NCBI GenBank assembly: GCA_944324305.1
Contig: CALUVV010000005.1
Span: 124,001 to 188,000, forward strand
Source of the DNA: Candidatus Gastranaerophilales bacterium
Lineage (GTDB): Bacteria > Cyanobacteriota > Vampirovibrionia > Gastranaerophilales > Gastranaerophilaceae
DNA length: 64,000 nt
Direction of reading: 5' to 3'
Part shown: positions 59,911-64,000 of the stretch, one piece after another
How positions within the stretch are numbered: the stretch's first letter is position 1
How the letters are laid out: each line of letters opens with the position of its first letter
Translations under genes and position numbers: made by a program
The notes under the pieces: model-generated
What the model saw: only the letters and a program-made list of their open reading frames with translations
The model's database searches: none
What the model was told of the DNA's origin: nothing

Positions 59911-61218
59911 ATGTTAACTAAAAATTCAAACGTAACAGTTAAATTTACAGGGGTTGATTTCGGTGAATATTCGGAAAAAGTTTCCGAATTCGTAAAAGAA
60001 TTTTCATCAAGAGCTAACCAAAAAGGCCAATTCTTAAACTGGGTAAATCTTCCTCAAGAACAGGCTAAAAGAGTAGATGAAATTTATTCATTAGCAGAAA
60101 AATTAAAAGCGCAGACAGGTGCTAAAAAATTAAGCGTTATGGGTATCGGCGGTTCAAAACACACTGTTGAACATATGCTTTCAATTAACGGCTTAAATAT
60201 TTGTCATGACGTTGTTGAATTCTATTCAGACGTTGATTCTTCAAGCTGGGAAAGATTTTTATACAGATTAGGAAATGATGTAACATCTTCAAACTTCTTA
60301 ATCGCATCAAAATCAGGTTCAACTTTTGAAACTAAAGACGGTTTCTTAAGAATTCTTGATATGCTTGTTGACGCTTACAAAGCTCAAGGAAAATCAGAAG
60401 AAGAAGCTAAAAAAGCGGCTAATAAACACTTTATCGCAGTTACTGACGGAAACGCGGAAAAAAGCGAATTAAGAAGAACTTCAAACGAAAACGGCTGGCT
60501 CGGCGATTTATTCATTCACGATGATGTCGGCGGACGTTTCTCTGCATTTGATGACCACGCTTTATTCACACTTGCTTATGCGGGAATGAAAAAAGAAGAT
60601 ATGGTAAAAATGTTAAATGCCGCTCAGGAAGTTTCAACAGAATCTTTAACAGCTGATTTAAGCGTAAATGATGCATTAAAAGAAGGTATCTTCTGGGCAC
60701 ATGCTAAAATGAACGGAATTTCAGCATCAGTTCATCAATATATGGGTTCAATCTTTGAAAACACAGTTTACTGGCACGCTCAAATGCAGAACGAATCCGT
60801 TAAAGACACACTAAAACAAGTAGCAAAAGTTCCGGATGCAATGCACCATTCGGCAGAAGCTCACTTTAATCCGGCAAATAAATTTGCATTTGCATTAACA
60901 GTACCTGAAGATAACGGCGTTTGCAGAGAAAATGCCGAAAGCTATATTGATGCCCTGACAAAATCTTATGAAGTAACAGGCGCATTCTTCCTTGAAACTG
61001 CAAAAACTTTAAAAATGGGCTTAACTCCCGAAGCAGCAGGTGCTTTAACACAATTAAGAGCATTCGCAACCGTTTATCAGGAAATCGTTGAAAAGATTAC
61101 GGAAAATAAATCATTCCCCGAAGTTCTTGACAGCGTACTCCAGCCGCACGTAGAATTCTACAAAAAGAATTTAAAAGGCGGAGTTGTAGTTCCGGGAAGA
61201 ATTTCCACAGGAGCGTAG
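59911..61218 (+). CDS. pgi: Glucose-6-phosphate isomerase
   Basis: 435 residues, the short bacterial form. SIS-domain motifs: LSVMGIGGSKHTVEHML (first phosphosugar-binding loop) and LIASKSGSTFETKDGFLRIL (second), then FSAFDDHALFTLAYAGM and FFLETAKTLKMGL. Catalyses interconversion of glucose-6-P and fructose-6-P in glycolysis. Ribosome-binding site AAAGAGG. The stop codon lies in a short palindromic repeat (61210-61232). Confidence 0.93.
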   Translation: MLTKNSNVTVKFTGVDFGEYSEKVSEFVKEFSSRANQKGQFLNWVNLPQEQAKRVDEIYSLAEKLKAQTGAKKLSVMGIGGSKHTVEHMLSINGLNICHDVVEFYSDVDSSSWERFLYRLGNDVTSSNFLIASKSGSTFETKDGFLRILDMLVDAYKAQGKSEEEAKKAANKHFIAVTDGNAEKSELRRTSNENGWLGDLFIHDDVGGRFSAFDDHALFTLAYAGMKKEDMVKMLNAAQEVSTESLTADLSVNDALKEGIFWAHAKMNGISASVHQYMGSIFENTVYWHAQMQNESVKDTLKQVAKVPDAMHHSAEAHFNPANKFAFALTVPEDNGVCRENAESYIDALTKSYEVTGAFFLETAKTLKMGLTPEAAGALTQLRAFATVYQEIVEKITENKSFPEVLDSVLQPHVEFYKKNLKGGVVVPGRISTGA

Positions 61219-61232
61219 CCGCTCCGTCCGCC
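61210..61232. repeat. Short palindromic dispersed repeat at gene end (copy 3)
   Basis: GGAGCG-TAG-CCGCTCC then GTCCGCC, with the pgi stop codon TAG in the loop; near-identical to 15013-15035. Confidence 0.7.
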
Positions 61233-61248
61233 GCTTTGGTTATAAATA

Positions 61249-61281
61249 AAAAGCGCGAGCATAAAAAGCTCCCGCTTTTTT
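61249..61281 (+). terminator. Terminator after pgi
   Basis: Stem AAAAGCGCGAGC / GCTCCCGCTTTT (one mismatch) with a 7-base loop and a T run. Confidence 0.8.
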
Positions 61282-61305
61282 AATTAATGTGATATTATTT
61301 ATTAT

Positions 61306-61959
61306 ATGTGCACAAATTTCGACTTTTTAAAAAATGTTGATAAAGATTTGTTTGAAATAATCACAGAAGCCGAAAAGCTTTACAGGGATGAATATTTTGA
61401 ACAATGCATGGGGCAGACCAGAAGGTTTGGTGAACATGTCTGCAAAAAAGTTCTGGGAGCGGCAAGAAGCACAGAAAATACTTTCGATGAAATGCTTGCT
61501 ACATTAAAAGACTGTTCAACAGGCGGCGAACAGGAAAAAGAATTTATAAATGATTTATATTTTCTGAAAAAACACGGCAATAATGCTGTTCATTCATTGA
61601 GCGTAAAAAAAGACGGCATGACAGCTTTAGAATGCCTTCAAAGAGCATTTGAAATTGCAATAAGCTATTCGGTTTACAACCGCGGAGCAAGCGCAAATAT
61701 TTTGAAGCTCCGCTATGATACAGAACTTCTTATTACAGGCAAAAAGAAAACAAAAAGCCTTTCCGAAAAATATACGGAAGCCAAACAAAAAACTGCGCCA
61801 AAACCCAAAAAGAAAAAAACACCCAAAAAGCAGTCATCAGTAATGGTTTGCAAAAAACCAAAAAAGAAAGTCTCACTATACTGGATATTTGTCGGAATAT
61901 CTTCTGTCATATCTATAATATTAATCTCAGGTTTAATCATCGCACTTCATATGAAATAA
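61306..61959 (+). CDS. Tail-anchored DUF4145-like (HEPN-type) protein
   Basis: 217 residues. Residues 1-145 match the DUF4145/HEPN-like helical domain of type I restriction HsdR N-termini and Abi-like proteins: QCMGQTRRFGEHVCKKVLG and FLKKHGNNAVHS near 86-97, carrying the His of an Rx4-6H-type motif. A Lys/Pro-rich linker (about 145-190) leads to one C-terminal membrane helix (IFVGISSVISIILISGLIIA). A cytoplasmic RNA- or nucleotide-related domain tethered by its tail is implied. TATTAT lies seven bases before the ATG and no Shine-Dalgarno is present, so it is leaderless. Confidence 0.65.
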   Translation: MCTNFDFLKNVDKDLFEIITEAEKLYRDEYFEQCMGQTRRFGEHVCKKVLGAARSTENTFDEMLATLKDCSTGGEQEKEFINDLYFLKKHGNNAVHSLSVKKDGMTALECLQRAFEIAISYSVYNRGASANILKLRYDTELLITGKKKTKSLSEKYTEAKQKTAPKPKKKKTPKKQSSVMVCKKPKKKVSLYWIFVGISSVISIILISGLIIALHMK

Positions 61960-61967
61960 TTTTAGTG

Positions 61968-61973
61968 TATAAT
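61968..61973 (+). promoter_or_regulatory. Perfect -10 box six bases from an ATG
   Basis: TATAAT (61968-61973), six bases, ATG 61980. No clear -35 and no ribosome-binding site. Confidence 0.5.
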
Positions 61974-61979
61974 CAGATT

Positions 61980-62546
61980 ATGGATATGAAAAGATTTATT
62001 TTATGTTTATTGCTTTTTGTGTGTTTCTGTACGGCGGTCTGCGCGGAAGATGAAATATATTTACAAAAAGATTTTCATATCTCACCCCAAAACGCTTACG
62101 AATACATGAATAAAGACCCGTATTCCAAACAATCAAAATCATTTAAAAGAGAAAAGAAACGCGGAAACTTTTCATACGGAACAAAATACGACAGCACAAT
62201 AGCACCCGACAAGTATTCGCAAACAAACACATTGTTTACAACATATCAAAAAAATAAATTTTCAATAAATACTTCATATAAAAATGCAACTTTTACACCT
62301 CTAAACCAACAGGGTAAAGGAACTTTTTCTTTCTCGCCCGAATACAAAATAAACAGTCATATTTCACTGCAAAGTATTTATTCAACAAGCTTTCTGGATA
62401 AAAACAAAAAAAATGAAGTAGTGTTCAGCCTTAAACCGTTCAAAGACGACAGAATGAATTTTGATATCGGAGCAAGCCAAATTTATTCGGAAAATACTGC
62501 CCCGACGCGTTCACAGGTGAATTTTTCAACAAAATTTAAATTTTAA
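61980..62546 (+). CDS. Exported protein, probably small outer membrane barrel
   Basis: 188 residues from ATG 61980 (or M3). Signal peptide FILCLLLFVCFCTAVCA. The mature part alternates polar and hydrophobic residues, and the last strand ends in Phe (QVNFSTKFKF), typical of outer membrane beta-barrels. No family recognised. It is followed by the EndoQ-UvrD gene nine bases later, with the ribosome-binding site AAGGAG overlapping the gap. Confidence 0.65.
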   Translation: MDMKRFILCLLLFVCFCTAVCAEDEIYLQKDFHISPQNAYEYMNKDPYSKQSKSFKREKKRGNFSYGTKYDSTIAPDKYSQTNTLFTTYQKNKFSINTSYKNATFTPLNQQGKGTFSFSPEYKINSHISLQSIYSTSFLDKNKKNEVVFSLKPFKDDRMNFDIGASQIYSENTAPTRSQVNFSTKFKF

Positions 62547-62555
62547 GGAGCAAAA

Positions 62556-64000
62556 ATGTATTACTATACCGATTTACATATCCACTCAAAATACTCAAGA
62601 GCTACAAGCAGGAGTTTAACGCTTGAAGAACTTGCAATCTGGGCAAAGAAAAAGGGGTTAAGCCTTATAGGAACGGGAGATTTTACACATCCTGCATGGT
62701 TTGCCGAGATAAAAGAAAAACTCGTTCAGTATGATGACGGAACATTCCGTTTAAAACCCGAAATTGAACGTGAAATCGGTGCTTCCGTAAAATTTATTCT
62801 GACCGTTGAAATTTCTACAATTTATAAAAAATGGGATAAAACAAGAAAAGTTCACCACGTTGTGTTCGTTCCGAATTTAGATGCCGCAGAGAATTTCAGA
62901 AACAAACTTGATGCAATCGGAAATATTAAATCCGACGGCCGCCCGATATTAGGTCTTGATTCGCGCGATTTGCTGGAAACAGTTCTTGAATCCGGTGAAA
63001 ATTCATACATAATCCCTGCACACATCTGGACTCCGTGGTTTTCGGTATTAGGCTCAAAATCAGGTTTTGACTCGATTGAAGATTGTTACGGGGATTTATC
63101 GGAACATATATTTGCCGTTGAAACAGGGCTTTCATCCGACCCCGAAATGAACTGGCACGTTTCAAAACTGGACAAATTCAGACTTGTGTCAAATTCCGAC
63201 GCGCATTCAGCATCAAAACTTGCCAGAGAAGCAACGGTTTTTAGTACAGACCCGAATTATTACTCAATTATGAATGCACTGAAAACAGGCGACGGCTACA
63301 CCGGAACAGTTGAATTTTTCCCCGAAGAAGGAAAATATCACGAGGACGGGCACAGAAAATGCAATATTTGTATGACGCCCGAAGAAACCAAAAAACATAA
63401 CGGAATTTGTCCGGTTTGCGGAAAGCCGATGACAATCGGGGTTTCTTACCGCGTAAACGAACTTTCCGACAGAAAAGAAATTATCACTCCGCCTTCAACC
63501 GCGGGAAAAGTATTCAGCCTTGTACCTTTGCAGGAAATAATTTCAGAGATTAACGGCGTAGGTCCCTCAAGCAAATCCGTAGTTTATGAATATGAAAGGT
63601 TAATAAATACTTTCGGCTCGGAACTTGCAATCTTACAGGACGTTCCCGTTGATGAAATCTCTAAATCATCAACACTTCTCGGAGAGGCTGTTTCGCGATT
63701 AAGGCAGGGCAAAGTAATTAAACATGCCGGTTATGACGGAGAATACGGCGTTATAAGATTATTTGAAGAAAATGAACTCGTAAAAAAAAATGCCATAAAC
63801 CTAAAACTTGCAATTGATTTACCGAAAGAAACACCGGTAAAACAGCAAATTTTAATGCCTGTTCCGGCTTCTAAACAAAAAGAACAATCTGTTTCACCTC
63901 AAAAAAAATCAGGGCTGGACGAATACCAGCAAAGTGCCGTGAAAAACGAAAATCCGCAGCTTTTAATTGTTGCAGGCCCGGGGTCCGGTAAAACTACGGT
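62556..64000 (+). CDS. EndoQ-like PHP nuclease fused to UvrD/Rep helicase (partial, runs off window)
   Basis: 481 codons to the edge. The N-terminal PHP domain shows its metal residues in order: DLHIHSKYSRATSR, GTGDFTHP, ILTVEIST, IPAHIWTPWFS and VSNSDAHSASKLA. A four-Cys zinc finger follows (CNICMTPEE..., CPVCGKPMTIGVSYR), then a helix-hairpin-helix-like segment (INGVGPSSKSVVYEYERL). This set is the EndoQ family, which cuts DNA at deaminated bases. At residues 450-481 a second domain begins: SGLDEYQQSAVKN (Q motif) and IVAGPGSGKTT (Walker A), the start of a UvrD/PcrA helicase. Ribosome-binding site AAGGAG. Confidence 0.82.
   Translation, partial: MYYYTDLHIHSKYSRATSRSLTLEELAIWAKKKGLSLIGTGDFTHPAWFAEIKEKLVQYDDGTFRLKPEIEREIGASVKFILTVEISTIYKKWDKTRKVHHVVFVPNLDAAENFRNKLDAIGNIKSDGRPILGLDSRDLLETVLESGENSYIIPAHIWTPWFSVLGSKSGFDSIEDCYGDLSEHIFAVETGLSSDPEMNWHVSKLDKFRLVSNSDAHSASKLAREATVFSTDPNYYSIMNALKTGDGYTGTVEFFPEEGKYHEDGHRKCNICMTPEETKKHNGICPVCGKPMTIGVSYRVNELSDRKEIITPPSTAGKVFSLVPLQEIISEINGVGPSSKSVVYEYERLINTFGSELAILQDVPVDEISKSSTLLGEAVSRLRQGKVIKHAGYDGEYGVIRLFEENELVKKNAINLKLAIDLPKETPVKQQILMPVPASKQKEQSVSPQKKSGLDEYQQSAVKNENPQLLIVAGPGSGKTT

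Noticed and set aside
1..64000. CRISPR arrays, tRNA and rRNA genes, transposases
   Set aside because: No regular direct-repeat/spacer array, tRNA T-loop/acceptor pairing or transposase motif was recognised by eye. A tRNAscan or CRISPR search would be needed to exclude small examples.

Overview
The window looks like a chromosome segment of an AT-rich, Gram-negative, anaerobe-type bacterium using the standard code. Outer-membrane biology is abundant: two TolC proteins, a LolA-like carrier, two autotransporters, a filamentous-haemagglutinin-like adhesin and an aryl-polyene-type cluster. Type IV pilin-like sequence, HD-GYP and PilZ c-di-GMP domains, and several small proteins with SF(G/A)/PxxxN-type N-termini fit the gut cyanobacterial relatives (Candidatus Gastranaerophilales/Melainabacteria). 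That placement is inference from family resemblance, not a phylogeny. No tRNA, rRNA, CRISPR array or insertion sequence was recognised.

Layout. 0-2.5 kb: a pilin-like gene out of frame at a G10 tract and a GAF-GGDEF-HD-GYP protein. 2.9-10.3 kb: an ArsB/NhaD transporter, a cysteine-cluster protein, a GT39 glycosyltransferase, an XRE regulator facing a 19-residue Thr/Glu peptide gene and a TupA-like ATP-grasp gene, beta-carbonic anhydrase and a TolC. 10.3-19 kb: ferritin-like protein, GH13-like protein, ferritin, two GNAT-like proteins, XRE and DtxR/MntR-type regulators, a HAD phosphatase, and an exported protein plus lipoprotein pair. 19-32.5 kb: a divergent aryl-polyene-type cluster with ACPs, ligase-dehydratase fusion, thioesterase, LolA-like protein, MMPL exporter, methyltransferase, acyltransferases, ketosynthases, dehydratase and ketoreductase. 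A putative zinc metallopeptidase gene sits inside it. 32.7-37.2 kb: ABC-F ATPase and small genes. 37-60 kb: a surface region with two large autotransporters bearing GGAIYN repeats, a TPS-type adhesin with a long Asp-Thr tract and a C-terminal PilZ domain, a 948-residue protein with 12-residue beta repeats, nitroreductase, TolC, adenine deaminase and DUF2971. 60-64 kb: glucose-6-phosphate isomerase, a tail-anchored DUF4145-like protein, an exported barrel-like protein, and an EndoQ-UvrD fusion running off the edge.

Cross-cutting signals. (1) Exactly three C/G runs of 10 were seen, all in genes for surface or secreted proteins; one puts its gene out of frame, which is the pattern expected of phase variation. 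(2) Many genes have a sigma70-type -10 box ending 6-7 nt before the ATG with no Shine-Dalgarno, i.e. leaderless transcripts. (3) Two structured mini-genes encode 23-25 residue hydrophobic peptides with sequestered ribosome-binding sites, resembling type I toxins. (4) Short palindromic GC-rich repeats lie at gene ends and inside coding sequence.
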